From positions 186,001 through 250,000 of the forward strand of contig CBDESS010000004.1 in assembly GCA_965242605.1 (NCBI GenBank): a stretch of 64,000 nucleotides of DNA. The letters are read 5' to 3'. Positions 26,311-34,367 of this stretch are shown here, piece after piece; position 1 is the first letter of the stretch, and every line of letters starts with the position of its first letter. The notes under the pieces were generated by a model. It did no database searches. It had not been told where the DNA came from and worked only from the letters and a program-made list of their open reading frames with translations. This DNA is from JAAXHF01 sp965242605 (GTDB lineage: Bacteria > Desulfobacterota > Binatia > Bin18). The position numbers and the translations under genes are program-made.

Positions 26311-26560
26311 AGGGAAGCCCCGCCGTGGAAGTGTCGCCATGAGTCTCCAGAGCCCCCCCCCCCGCACTGACCGGGGAAGGAAGCCCCGCCGTGGAAGTGT
26401 CGCCATGAGTCTCCAGAGCCCCCCCCCCCCCCCCCGCACTGACCGGGGAGGGAAGCCCCGCCGTGGAAGTGTCGCCATGAGTCTCCAGAGCCCCCCCCCC
26501 CCGCACTGACCGGGGAGGGAAGCCCCGCCGTGGAAGTGTCGCCATGAGTCTCCAGAGCCC
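26311..26560 (+). repeat. Four-copy tandem repeat with poly-C tracts, each carrying a copy of the next gene's start
   Basis: Units begin at 26311, 26377, 26449 and 26516 (periods 66, 72 and 67 bp). Each contains GGAAGCCCCGCCGTGGAAG, then TGTCGCC-ATG-AGTCTCCAGAGC, then a C-run, then GCACTGACCGGGG. C-run lengths are 11, 17, 12 and 5; the last unit runs into the gene. The four ATGs are at 26339, 26405, 26477 and 26544. The first three are mutually in frame but end at a TGA after the C12 run; only the fourth opens the long gene. Length variation in the C-runs can change this. Confidence 0.9.
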
Positions 26561-29249
26561 CCGCGCAAAGATCACAAGACGACAGAGGATCAATACGCAC
26601 TACGCCCGACTCATCGGCATGCTGTTCCTGTGCTGCCTGCTGCTAGCCCTCGCCCCCCCAGCCAGGGCACAAACGGCTACGCCGCGCCTGACCCTCACCG
26701 TTGACAACTCCTCGGGTGATGCCAGTACGCAGGGGTCCCTCCCCTATCTGTTGGCCCAGGCCAACGCCACATCTACCCCGACGACAATCCTCTTTGACTC
26801 GACCCTTGATGGCAGCACTATCACGCCCGCCCTTCCGCAGAGACTCTCTCGCGACATACATCTCCTCGCCCAGGATGCAGGCGGGTCGGCCATTGATATA
26901 ACGCTTGATGGGTCACTGGCCCCCACTAATGATTTTATAAGCATCGCCTTCCCAAACGCCACCATTCGGGGATTCAATATTGTCAATTTCGCCTCCCGGA
27001 CGATCCACGTCGAGTCCTTCACGAACTGCCAGGCCAATGCACGGGTCACGATCTCCGATAATGTCCTGACAGCCACTTCCTCCAGCTCTACCGGGATTTA
27101 TCTGAGCCCTAATGCCGGCTGCGCAGCCGTGACCATCAGCGGGAATCGGATCGAGACGCCGGGAAGCAGCGCGCACGGCCTGCTCATGTCTAAGTCCCTC
27201 TCCGGCCTGACGAGCAGTAGCCTGGACCTCACCGTGTCCAACAATACATTCACCGCCGGACAGCACGGCATCTACCTTGCTCACAGCCACAACAACACGG
27301 CTACGAGTACCGCGGCCCTCATCCTGTCCAACAACACTATCACCGGAGGACTGAGGAGCTCCGGGATTAGCATTATCCAATCATTTACCGGGGGGGGAGT
27401 CCCTCCCGGCGATACCCCGATCGACCTCGCTATCAATAACAGGACAACCGCCACGCTGTCGGGCAATCGCATCGCCGGAGCAAACACTGGGATTCATATC
27501 AACAACACCACCGGCCCCGGGAATAACAGTGAGGTGGACGCCACCCTGTCGCAAAATCGCGTCACCGGAGCAACCACCTTTGGGATTCGGATTAATCTTG
27601 AGGGTACCGGGGGGCGTAACACAGTCACCGTCAACGGGACCGGCAACATAGTCACCGGCAGCGGCACGCTGGACCTCTACGCCCAATATCTTGGAACCAA
27701 TGCCCGCGCATCGGGACGAGGCGGTTTCGGGCTAAGCGGGCACCTCGCGAACACCTTCTTCAACACCAGAAACATTTACCCGGGGGAGGATTTCAACCGC
27801 TTTACCCTCGCCAAATACAGGGTCGCTCAAAGACAGCGGCCCCCCTTCCGGCCCGTTTGGCTTAGCCATCACTGGCCCCGCAACCTCATCGTCTCCCGAT
27901 ACAAGGCCGCCAGGTTCCTCTCCGGGGGCAGCGGAATCTCCATTGAGGAAGAATATCGGCCCACCTTCAGGCAGGGGGACGGTAGCCACCTCGAGGCGAT
28001 CGCCTTTTCCGTGGTGTCCGGTCAGACCACCCCGCCCGACTCCGGGGCCATCCCCGTCGCCGTCAAACTCCTTTTCCGGGATTCGGTCAACTTTGTGGTC
28101 AACCTCGATACTACCCACATCCTGCAGGTGTGTTTGCCCCGGCCAAGCGACCTGTCTGGCGTGCCCGCCCTACAGCTCGCCTGGCTGGACGGAACCACCT
28201 GGTACCCCCTGATCTCGTATTCGTATAGGGGAGGCAGCCAAATCTGCGCCGATATCGTCGGGTTCCCGAACTTCTTCGTTCTAACCCGCCCGGAGAGTCC
28301 CCCAACGGCCCCCGGCTCCCGGCGGCCGGCTCCCACCCAGCCCCCCTTGGACGGCGTCCTGGAAAACCCGGCGGCCGGCTCCTTTCGCAGCGGCATCGGG
28401 CTGATCTCAGGCTGGACGTGCGCCACCGGGGTGATCGAGGTGGAGATAAACGGTACGCATCTCCTGGAAGCCGCCTCCGGCACGAGCCGGGAAGATGTCG
28501 CCACAGCCGGACGATGCGGGGGCCGGGCCGATGTCGGCTTTGGGGTGCTGTTCAACTGGAACCTGATCGGTGACGGCACCCACACCATGCGGGCACTGGC
28601 CGACGGGGTCGAATTTGACCGGGCAACCTTCACCGTGACGACCTTAGGCGAGGAGTTCATTTGGGGGGCGAGAGGCGAGACCATTGTGAGCGACTTTCCG
28701 TCCCCGGGCGAGCAGGTGCGGCTGGTGTGGCAAGAGGGTCTCCAGAACTTCAGGCTGGTTCCGCTCTCGGCCGCGGCTGCCCCGCCACCGGCCGAGCAGG
28801 CTCCCCGCCCCGGTACCGGGCCGAGGGGCTTCCTGGAAAACCCGGTAATCTCCTCTGTGTCTCAGAGCGGCATCAGCGTGATCTCGGGCTGGACGTGCGC
28901 CACCGGGGTGATCGAGGTGGAGATAGACGGCATATATCTCCTGGAAGCCGCCTCCGGCACGAGCCGGAAAGATGTCGCCACAGCCGGACAATGCGGGGGC
29001 CGGGCCGATGTCGGCTTTGGGGTGCTGTTCAACTGGAACCTGATCGGCGACGGCACACACACCGTGCGGGTGCTGGCAGACGGGGTCGAATTTGACCGGG
29101 CAACCTTCACCGTGACGACCTTAGGCGAGGAGTTCATCCGCGGGGCCAGCGGGCAGGCGGTAGTGGCCGACTTCCCGAGCGCCGGCCAGACCGTCACCCT
29201 GACCTGGCAGGAATCCGTCCAGAACTTTGTGATTACGAACCTTGAGTAA
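26544..29249 (+). CDS. Secreted right-handed beta-helix protein with twin C-terminal cysteine modules
   Basis: A 901-residue exported protein: signal peptide at ~25-43 (CCLLLALAPPARAQ), then ~350 residues of asparagine/threonine/glycine-rich repeats (VSNNTFTAGQHGIYL, LSNNTITGGLRSSGI, LSGNRIAGANTGIHI) typical of NosD/pectate-lyase-like parallel beta-helices, a middle region with a ZU5/GP-PDE-like look, and two ~140-residue C-terminal copies of one module. Each module has GWTCATGVIEVEI, CGGRADVGFGVLFNWN and GTHT-x-R-x-LADGVEFDRAT, with two cysteines that could bond. Cell-surface adhesion or matrix binding is inference. The start lies in the fourth copy of the poly-C repeat. Confidence 0.8.
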   Translation: MSLQSPRAKITRRQRINTHYARLIGMLFLCCLLLALAPPARAQTATPRLTLTVDNSSGDASTQGSLPYLLAQANATSTPTTILFDSTLDGSTITPALPQRLSRDIHLLAQDAGGSAIDITLDGSLAPTNDFISIAFPNATIRGFNIVNFASRTIHVESFTNCQANARVTISDNVLTATSSSSTGIYLSPNAGCAAVTISGNRIETPGSSAHGLLMSKSLSGLTSSSLDLTVSNNTFTAGQHGIYLAHSHNNTATSTAALILSNNTITGGLRSSGISIIQSFTGGGVPPGDTPIDLAINNRTTATLSGNRIAGANTGIHINNTTGPGNNSEVDATLSQNRVTGATTFGIRINLEGTGGRNTVTVNGTGNIVTGSGTLDLYAQYLGTNARASGRGGFGLSGHLANTFFNTRNIYPGEDFNRFTLAKYRVAQRQRPPFRPVWLSHHWPRNLIVSRYKAARFLSGGSGISIEEEYRPTFRQGDGSHLEAIAFSVVSGQTTPPDSGAIPVAVKLLFRDSVNFVVNLDTTHILQVCLPRPSDLSGVPALQLAWLDGTTWYPLISYSYRGGSQICADIVGFPNFFVLTRPESPPTAPGSRRPAPTQPPLDGVLENPAAGSFRSGIGLISGWTCATGVIEVEINGTHLLEAASGTSREDVATAGRCGGRADVGFGVLFNWNLIGDGTHTMRALADGVEFDRATFTVTTLGEEFIWGARGETIVSDFPSPGEQVRLVWQEGLQNFRLVPLSAAAAPPPAEQAPRPGTGPRGFLENPVISSVSQSGISVISGWTCATGVIEVEIDGIYLLEAASGTSRKDVATAGQCGGRADVGFGVLFNWNLIGDGTHTVRVLADGVEFDRATFTVTTLGEEFIRGASGQAVVADFPSAGQTVTLTWQESVQNFVITNLE
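28352..28770 (+). repeat. C-terminal module, copy 1 (477-bp period)
   Basis: First copy of a module repeated in the beta-helix protein. The two copies are offset by exactly 477 bp (159 codons) and are nearly identical over long stretches such as the segments coding GWTCATGVIEVEI and FDRATFTVTTLGEEFI, pointing to a recent duplication or gene conversion. Confidence 0.85.
28829..29247 (+). repeat. C-terminal module, copy 2 (477-bp period)
   Basis: Second copy of the module, ending at the protein's C-terminus (QNFVITNLE). Differences from copy 1 concentrate at its edges (for example NPVISSVSQS versus NPAAGSFRS). Confidence 0.85.
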
Positions 29250-29299
29250 CGGCCCCCTGGCCACATCCGCGCGATGCTCCTGTTCTGTCCACAGCTCCC

Positions 29300-29327
29300 C
29301 GGCCCCGGCCCCAACCACCCGGGGCCG
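29300..29327 (+). terminator. GC-rich hairpin after the beta-helix gene
   Basis: CGGCCCCGG at 29300-29308 pairs perfectly with CCGGGGCCG at 29319-29327 around a 10-base loop, 50 bp after the stop codon. There is no T-run, so it could be a pause or processing hairpin rather than a full terminator. Confidence 0.45.
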
Positions 29328-29424
29328 AAGACACACACCAACACAGGCTCGCCTCCAGGCCGCTGCCCGGTGTAACCAGGACGCACCCGACCCAGGAAAC
29401 CGACCGCCACGGAGCCTGTACACC

Positions 29425-29715
29425 ATGCGTTTCATCGCCAGCATGCTCAGCAGCCTGCTCGCCCGCCGGCTGCGCTTTCCGCAGCTCTTCGTGCTGACCA
29501 CCGGCCTGTTTGTGCTTGACCTGCTGATTCCCGACCTCATCCCTTTTCTGGACGAGATCGTACTCGGCCTCGCCAGTCTGCTGTTCGGCTCGTGGAAAGC
29601 CAGCCACAAGGATACACTCGAAGAGACCCCGCCAGACGAAGAGGTGATAATCACCCAGGCCCGGGTTGTTGACAGCGACCGGGCCGCACCCAAAGACCGC
29701 CGGCCCTCCGGCTGA
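29425..29715 (+). CDS. DUF6116-like small membrane protein
   Basis: A 96-residue protein with an amphipathic start (MRFIASMLSSLLARRLRFP) followed by a hydrophobic hairpin (QLFVLTTGLFVLDLLIPDL and EIVLGLASLLFGSWK) and a charged, acidic tail. This arrangement matches the small DUF6116 family of unknown function. The cysteine-free, two-segment layout suggests an inner-membrane protein with both ends in the cytoplasm. The start follows GGAGCC. The gene is convergent with the ThDP enzyme, whose stop lies 4 bp away. Confidence 0.65.
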   Translation: MRFIASMLSSLLARRLRFPQLFVLTTGLFVLDLLIPDLIPFLDEIVLGLASLLFGSWKASHKDTLEETPPDEEVIITQARVVDSDRAAPKDRRPSG

Positions 29716-29719
29716 AGGG

Positions 29720-31375
29720 CTAACGCTGCTCGCCGACCGAGGCAGTAATATACTTGACCGTCACCGGCGACAGATCATGCGGGTCGGCCATGACTTCAAT
29801 AATCACAAACGACCGGATGGTATCGGTCGCCCTGAGTGCGGCCCGCAACTCGCCGACCGTCTGCACCCGGATGCCCGTACCGCCCCAGGCCTCGGCCAAC
29901 TGCGCATACGGCCACGGCGGGATGGCGAGCAGGTCTTCCCGCTCCGACACCGGCCGGAAGATGCCCCAGCCGCGGTTATTCATCAGCACCACAATCGGGT
30001 TCAGCCCATAGCGCGGAGCGTGGGCAATTTCCGGCCCGGTCATCTGAAACGCGCCGTCCCCGCACAAGACCAGCGGTCGCTGGCCAGTCCCGATCTGCGC
30101 CCCCATCGCCCCCGGAATGCCAAAACCCATTGAGGCATAATAGCCCTGGGCCAAATAGCCGCTGTGGCGTCCAAAGCGCACATCGAGGCCGGCAAACAAC
30201 ATATCGCCGGCCTCGGCCACAACCAGATGATCGGGATGCGTGTCCAGGAAGGCGTTGACCTCGCCCAGCATATCAATGACCCGGATAGCGCGCTCTTCAC
30301 CCGGCACCTGGGGTTCCAGATTGTCGTAATAGCTGACCGTCTCGCGGTGGCGGCGAATCGGCGCGTCAAGCAGCGCCCCGAGATAGTCCTCAAGCGTGAC
30401 ATCGGTATAGCTGTGGTGGCTGATATCGACCCGGTTCTCGGAGGCCCGGATCAGTTTTTCACGCGGCAGCCGGGGCAGTTGGGAGCCGAGATTCATATCG
30501 GTCAGCAGGGTCCCCAGGTTCACCACCAGGTCGGCCTCATCAACCCGCCGGCGGATCGGCTCGGGTGAAATAGCCCCGATATGCACGCCCATGTGCTGGG
30601 GATGGTCAGCCGGAAACGCGCCCTTGGCCAACACCGTCGTGGCGCACGGCGCGCCCGTCTTCTCGACCAGGGCCACCGCCCGGTCCACCAGTTTCCGGCG
30701 GAAGACCTCAATGCCCACAATCACAAAGGGGTTTGTAGCCTGGTTGAAGCGGGCAACCGTATCCCGGGCCGCCTCGGCCACCTTGTGGGGATCGGAGGGG
30801 CGGTGCCCAAAGGTCCCGTCCCAGGCCAGGAGAGAGGCGGGAACCGTGACCGGGCACTCAACCATGTCTTGATGAATCTCAATGTAGCCCGGCTGCTGGT
30901 GCAGCCACAGCGCCCCCACGACCTCATGAATATCCTCGGCCGCGGTCTGTGGATTATCAATGATCCTGGCCGCACAGGTGATTTCCTTAAAAACCCGGAA
31001 CTGCGACTCAATCTCTTTGGCCTGGTGGTGGACCAGGATGCCCAGCTTGCGTTTTTCCTCGCCCGGCCCACCGCTGACGACCAGGATCGGCACCCGCTCA
31101 GAGTAGGAACCGGCCACCGCATTGACCACATTCAGCCCCCCCGCCCCGTAGGTCACACACAGCACGCCGAGCCGCCCGGTCGCCCGCGCATAGCCGTCCA
31201 CCGCAAACCCGGCTCCGGGCTCGTGCGAGAACGTCATAACCCGGATATCCCGGGGCTTGCCAAACTTCATGAACAGCTGGATGACCAGATCGCCAGGAAT
31301 ACCGAACAGACGGGTGACGCCGACCTTGCGCAGATAGGCCACCAGAAAATCGCCGAGTTGCATCTGTGCTCTCAT
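29720..31375 (-). CDS. ThDP-dependent decarboxylase/synthase (pyruvate/indolepyruvate decarboxylase-like)
   Basis: A 551-residue thiamin diphosphate enzyme with the three usual domains: an N-terminal PYR domain whose catalytic glutamate lies in HEPGAGFAVDGYARATG near residue 52, a central domain (~190-330), and a C-terminal PP domain with the Mg-ThDP signature GDGAF ending in NNRGWG. Family members decarboxylate 2-oxo acids such as pyruvate, indolepyruvate or oxalyl-CoA, or make acetolactate. No acetolactate synthase small subunit is adjacent, so a 2-oxo-acid decarboxylase is more likely. GGGAGGG precedes the ATG at 31375. It is divergent from the Nramp-like gene. Confidence 0.82.
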   Translation of the reverse strand: MRAQMQLGDFLVAYLRKVGVTRLFGIPGDLVIQLFMKFGKPRDIRVMTFSHEPGAGFAVDGYARATGRLGVLCVTYGAGGLNVVNAVAGSYSERVPILVVSGGPGEEKRKLGILVHHQAKEIESQFRVFKEITCAARIIDNPQTAAEDIHEVVGALWLHQQPGYIEIHQDMVECPVTVPASLLAWDGTFGHRPSDPHKVAEAARDTVARFNQATNPFVIVGIEVFRRKLVDRAVALVEKTGAPCATTVLAKGAFPADHPQHMGVHIGAISPEPIRRRVDEADLVVNLGTLLTDMNLGSQLPRLPREKLIRASENRVDISHHSYTDVTLEDYLGALLDAPIRRHRETVSYYDNLEPQVPGEERAIRVIDMLGEVNAFLDTHPDHLVVAEAGDMLFAGLDVRFGRHSGYLAQGYYASMGFGIPGAMGAQIGTGQRPLVLCGDGAFQMTGPEIAHAPRYGLNPIVVLMNNRGWGIFRPVSEREDLLAIPPWPYAQLAEAWGGTGIRVQTVGELRAALRATDTIRSFVIIEVMADPHDLSPVTVKYITASVGEQR

Positions 31376-31394
31376 ACATCCCTCCCGCCCCACC

Positions 31395-31403
31395 ATTGTA
31401 GCA
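31395..31403 (-). promoter_or_regulatory. Extended -10 promoter (TGCTACAAT) for the ThDP gene
   Basis: TGCTACAAT on the minus strand ends ~20 bp before the ATG, leaving a short leader containing the GGGAGGG ribosome site. It is identical to the extended -10 ahead of the decarboxylase at 19 kb. The -35 region is weak. Confidence 0.45.
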
Positions 31404-31492
31404 AGACGCGGCCGGCTGGCGAGAGGGAGGCGAAAAGCCGGCGGCTGTGTGCTAGACAGGCACGAGCGCGACCAGGGAAGAGGGGGCAAGGC

Positions 31493-32905
31493 ATGAGTTC
31501 TCACATCGCACCGCTCAGAGTTGCCGACCTGCCACCCCGCAGCCAGTCGTTCTGGCGCATGACCGGGCCGGGGGCGGTGCTGGTCGGGCTGTCGATCGGG
31601 GCCGGCGAGATTGTGCTGTGGCCGTGGATCACCACCAAGTTCGGGGCCACGATGGTCTGGGCGGCCGCCCTGGGGGTCTTTCTGCAGCTGTGGGTGAATA
31701 TCGAGATCGGCCGCTGGGCGATTGTCACCGGCGAGGCCGCGTATAGCGGTTTTGCCCGGGTGTGGATGGGTTTTATCTATGTCCTGCTGTTCGTCGGTTT
31801 TGTCACCCTGTTCCTGCCCGGCTGGGCGCGCATCTCGGGCGCGGCCCTCAAGGCCCTGCTGTTCGGCCCGGATGGCCCTGGCCCGGACTGGCTGTGGACC
31901 GGCCTCACCTTTGTCTCGGTCGGGCTGGTGCTGTTTGGCCCCAAGGTCATGTATCGGGCGGTTGAGCGGATCACGATTGGGCTGGTCGTGTTTATGACGC
32001 TGGGGCTGATCGTTGTCGCCGTGCAGGTCGGCAGCCTGGAGGCCGTGGCTGAGATGGCACGCGGGCTGGTCAATGTCGGGCATATTGAGCTGGACGACGA
32101 GTTTCCCTTCACTCGCTTTTTTGGCGCGGTGGTGTTTGCCGGGGCCGGCGGGGCCGGCAACCTGTGGTACGCCTTTTATCTCCGCGACAAGGGGATTGGC
32201 ATGGGCGCGCGGGTGCCGACCCTGACCAATCCGCTCCGCGGCGGGGCCGATACCGAGCCGCCGACCGGCTATACCTATCCAGAAACCGCGTCGAACCGCC
32301 GCGCCTTCAAGGACTGGCTGCGCTGGGTTGTGCTTGACCAGACGCTGTACTTCTGGCTGCTCAACAGCCTGACCATGTTCCTGTTCATGTTCGGTGCGCT
32401 GTGTGTGCTGCGACCGCTCGGCGTGGTGCCAACGGAGGGCCGGATTATCTGGGACGAGTCGCGTATTCTGGGCGAGACCCTGGGCAGCTTTGGGCGCTAT
32501 CTGTATCTGCTCATCGGCATGGCGGCCCTGTTCAGCACCCAACTGATAGCGGTCGATGGCGGCGCGCGGGTGTGGGCGTATATTCTGCGCACCTGCTTCC
32601 GGTTTGGCCGGCGCGTTGACCAGGCCAGGCTCTACGCGCCGTTTGTCGTGTTGTTCATGCTGGCCGGGACCGGCAGCACCTGGTTCTTTGAACGGTTCGC
32701 GGTGACCGGGCTGGGCTTTATTTTTAATGCCGCCCTGCTGGGCGGCTTCTCTATGGCCATGTACGTCCCGCTGATGCTGTATCTGAACCTGCGCTACCTG
32801 CCCGTCTCGGCTCGGCCGGGACCGGTTTGCATCGGCATGATGCTGGTCGCCTCGGGCGTATACGGCAGCTTTGCGCTGTACAGCCTGTGGGCTGCGGTTT
32901 TCTAG
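31493..32905 (+). CDS. Nramp-superfamily transporter lacking the metal-binding motifs
   Basis: A 470-residue membrane protein with ~11 helices and Nramp-like order. Helix 1 reads VGLSIGAGEIVLWPW where true Nramps have the metal-binding DPGN, and helix 6 reads FAGAGGAGNLWYAFYL where they have MPH. The divalent-metal site is therefore absent and the cargo is probably not Mn or Fe. Non-canonical Nramp relatives moving Mg or other solutes are known. The start at 31493 is chosen because homology begins there; upstream the frame is antisense to the ThDP gene. GGGGGCAAGGC precedes the ATG. A hairpin follows the gene. Confidence 0.75.
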   Translation: MSSHIAPLRVADLPPRSQSFWRMTGPGAVLVGLSIGAGEIVLWPWITTKFGATMVWAAALGVFLQLWVNIEIGRWAIVTGEAAYSGFARVWMGFIYVLLFVGFVTLFLPGWARISGAALKALLFGPDGPGPDWLWTGLTFVSVGLVLFGPKVMYRAVERITIGLVVFMTLGLIVVAVQVGSLEAVAEMARGLVNVGHIELDDEFPFTRFFGAVVFAGAGGAGNLWYAFYLRDKGIGMGARVPTLTNPLRGGADTEPPTGYTYPETASNRRAFKDWLRWVVLDQTLYFWLLNSLTMFLFMFGALCVLRPLGVVPTEGRIIWDESRILGETLGSFGRYLYLLIGMAALFSTQLIAVDGGARVWAYILRTCFRFGRRVDQARLYAPFVVLFMLAGTGSTWFFERFAVTGLGFIFNAALLGGFSMAMYVPLMLYLNLRYLPVSARPGPVCIGMMLVASGVYGSFALYSLWAAVF

Positions 32906-32990
32906 GCCGAGGCCTGCGGCGCGGCGGTCAGCTCCCCGTCACATCGGCCGTCAGGACTGCTCCCGGGGGGCGCAACACCGCTTGACGAGC

Positions 32991-33034
32991 GCTCACCCGC
33001 GGGTGCCGACGGGTGTCTTCGCCCGCGGGTGAGC
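32991..33034. terminator. Bidirectional terminator hairpin between convergent genes
   Basis: GCTCACCCGCGGG at 32991-33003 is perfectly complementary to 33022-33034 around an 18-base loop. It lies between the Nramp-like gene (+) and the LLM gene (-), whose stop codon is at 33036, and is followed by TTT on the plus strand. It can serve both transcripts. Confidence 0.7.
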
Positions 33035-33035
33035 T

Positions 33036-34331
33036 TTACAGAGCGGCCAGCGCCTCAGTCTGGGCAACCGGGTCCCACTGGCCTGTTGCTGGCAGGGGCC
33101 GCGAGCCGGGCTGGCGCTCGAGCGGGCTTTCCAGCCCTAACTCTTTGGCGATGTCTCGCACCGCCGGGATGACCTCTTGGCCGAGCAGCCGGATATTGCT
33201 CATCCGCTCGGGATGGCCGATCGGGCCGTCGTTCTGCCACAGACCGAAGACACCCGGCCGCAGGACCTCCATGATCTTGCGGAGCTTGGGAATGACGGTC
33301 TTGGGTGTCCCCCGAATCAACTGGTAGGACTCCTGGGCGTGGGGGTATAAGCCGTACACGGCCGCCTTGGCCTCTTCGATACTCTGGCCCTCATAGCCGG
33401 TGAAGAGCTGCGAGCGGCCCTTGGGGTCGGTGAACTGGCGGGCGAGGCGCTGGGTCGCCGCCTTGGAGTTATAGCCGGACGGGAACAGCCACTCGGGCCG
33501 GATAGCGGTGTACATCCCCCCGCCGTATAAGTCCTGCTTGCCCAGTTCTTGGGCTTTCTCTTCGGTCTCGGCGACATACACCTTTTGGAGATAGCCGAAG
33601 TTTTCCGGGCCGGCCTGATAGCCCTCTTCGGCTGCCGCCTCGGCGTACAGATTCCACAGCTCCACGGTCGGCTCAAGATAGGTGGCCAGGGCAATATAGG
33701 GATACCGATGCTTGGCGCACCACTGGACCGTCTCGGGGCTGACCAGGCCCGGGATCCACATCGGCGGATGGGGCTTTTGCAGCGGCAGAGCCCAGGGGTT
33801 CACGAAGCGGTAGTTGAAGTGCTTGCCCTCCCAGCGGAACGGCCCCGGCGTGGTCCAGGCTTTGACGATCAGGTCGTGGGCCTCGTTAAAATACTCCCGG
33901 TTGTAGGACGGATTGGCATTGTTGGCGAACTGCTCGGTCCCCCCACCACGCACCCAGCCGGCGACCAGGCGGCCTTTGGAAATCAGGTCAATTTCGGCCA
34001 ACTCTTCGGCCAGCCGCAAGGGGTTGCCCACCACCGGCAAGGGGTTGCCGAGCAGGACGATGCGGACCTTCTCGGTGATCCGGGCCAGGATCGAAGCCTC
34101 CACATCAACCACCGACCCCATGCACAGGATCAGGCCGTGGTGCTCGTTGAGCATAATTCCGTCAAAGCCCATCTGCTCGGCAAAGACATCTTCGTCAAGG
34201 TATTCGTTGTACAGCCGTGAGGCTACGGCCGGATCGTAATAGGTGTTCGGGACTCCCCAGTAGCCGTTCCTGAGTAAGACTTCCTCAGGCACCGGATGGT
34301 AGGGCCGCTCTGAAAAATACATGATATGCAT
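33036..34331 (-). CDS. LLM-class flavin-dependent monooxygenase (luciferase-like, long form)
   Basis: A 431-residue TIM-barrel protein of the bacterial luciferase / F420-dependent superfamily. Recognisable segments are FAEQMGFDGIMLNEHHGL, KVRIVLLGNPLPVVGNPLRLAEELAEID with the RGRL-like SKGRLVAGWVRGGG, and PPMWIPGLVSPETVQWC, which together shape the flavin site. Members oxidise alkyl or aromatic substrates, or use F420. The C-terminal extension from residue ~330 is longer than usual. GGAGGAGACGCC precedes the ATG at 34331. The alpha/beta hydrolase gene lies 36 bp upstream on the same strand, so the two are probably an operon. Confidence 0.83.
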   Translation of the reverse strand: MHIMYFSERPYHPVPEEVLLRNGYWGVPNTYYDPAVASRLYNEYLDEDVFAEQMGFDGIMLNEHHGLILCMGSVVDVEASILARITEKVRIVLLGNPLPVVGNPLRLAEELAEIDLISKGRLVAGWVRGGGTEQFANNANPSYNREYFNEAHDLIVKAWTTPGPFRWEGKHFNYRFVNPWALPLQKPHPPMWIPGLVSPETVQWCAKHRYPYIALATYLEPTVELWNLYAEAAAEEGYQAGPENFGYLQKVYVAETEEKAQELGKQDLYGGGMYTAIRPEWLFPSGYNSKAATQRLARQFTDPKGRSQLFTGYEGQSIEEAKAAVYGLYPHAQESYQLIRGTPKTVIPKLRKIMEVLRPGVFGLWQNDGPIGHPERMSNIRLLGQEVIPAVRDIAKELGLESPLERQPGSRPLPATGQWDPVAQTEALAAL

Positions 34332-34367
34332 GGCGTCTCCTCCTTTGTCGGCCGCTGCCGACCGCGC

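Noticed and set aside
26311..26560. CRISPR array
   Set aside because: The units are contiguous direct repeats with variable C-runs and no unique spacers.
24954..26600. A 548-residue version of the YihY protein extending through the poly-C repeats
   Set aside because: The extra N-terminus is made of translated repeat units that are open in several minus-strand frames. Family homology begins after 26216, and a -10 box lies between.
29720..32542. A 940-residue ThDP protein with a long N-terminal extension
   Set aside because: The extension is antisense of the Nramp-like gene and low in protein character. The real start at 31375 has a ribosome site and a promoter.
30581..32905. A 774-residue transporter
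   Set aside because: The first ~300 residues are antisense of the ThDP gene. Membrane segments start only after the ATG at 31493.
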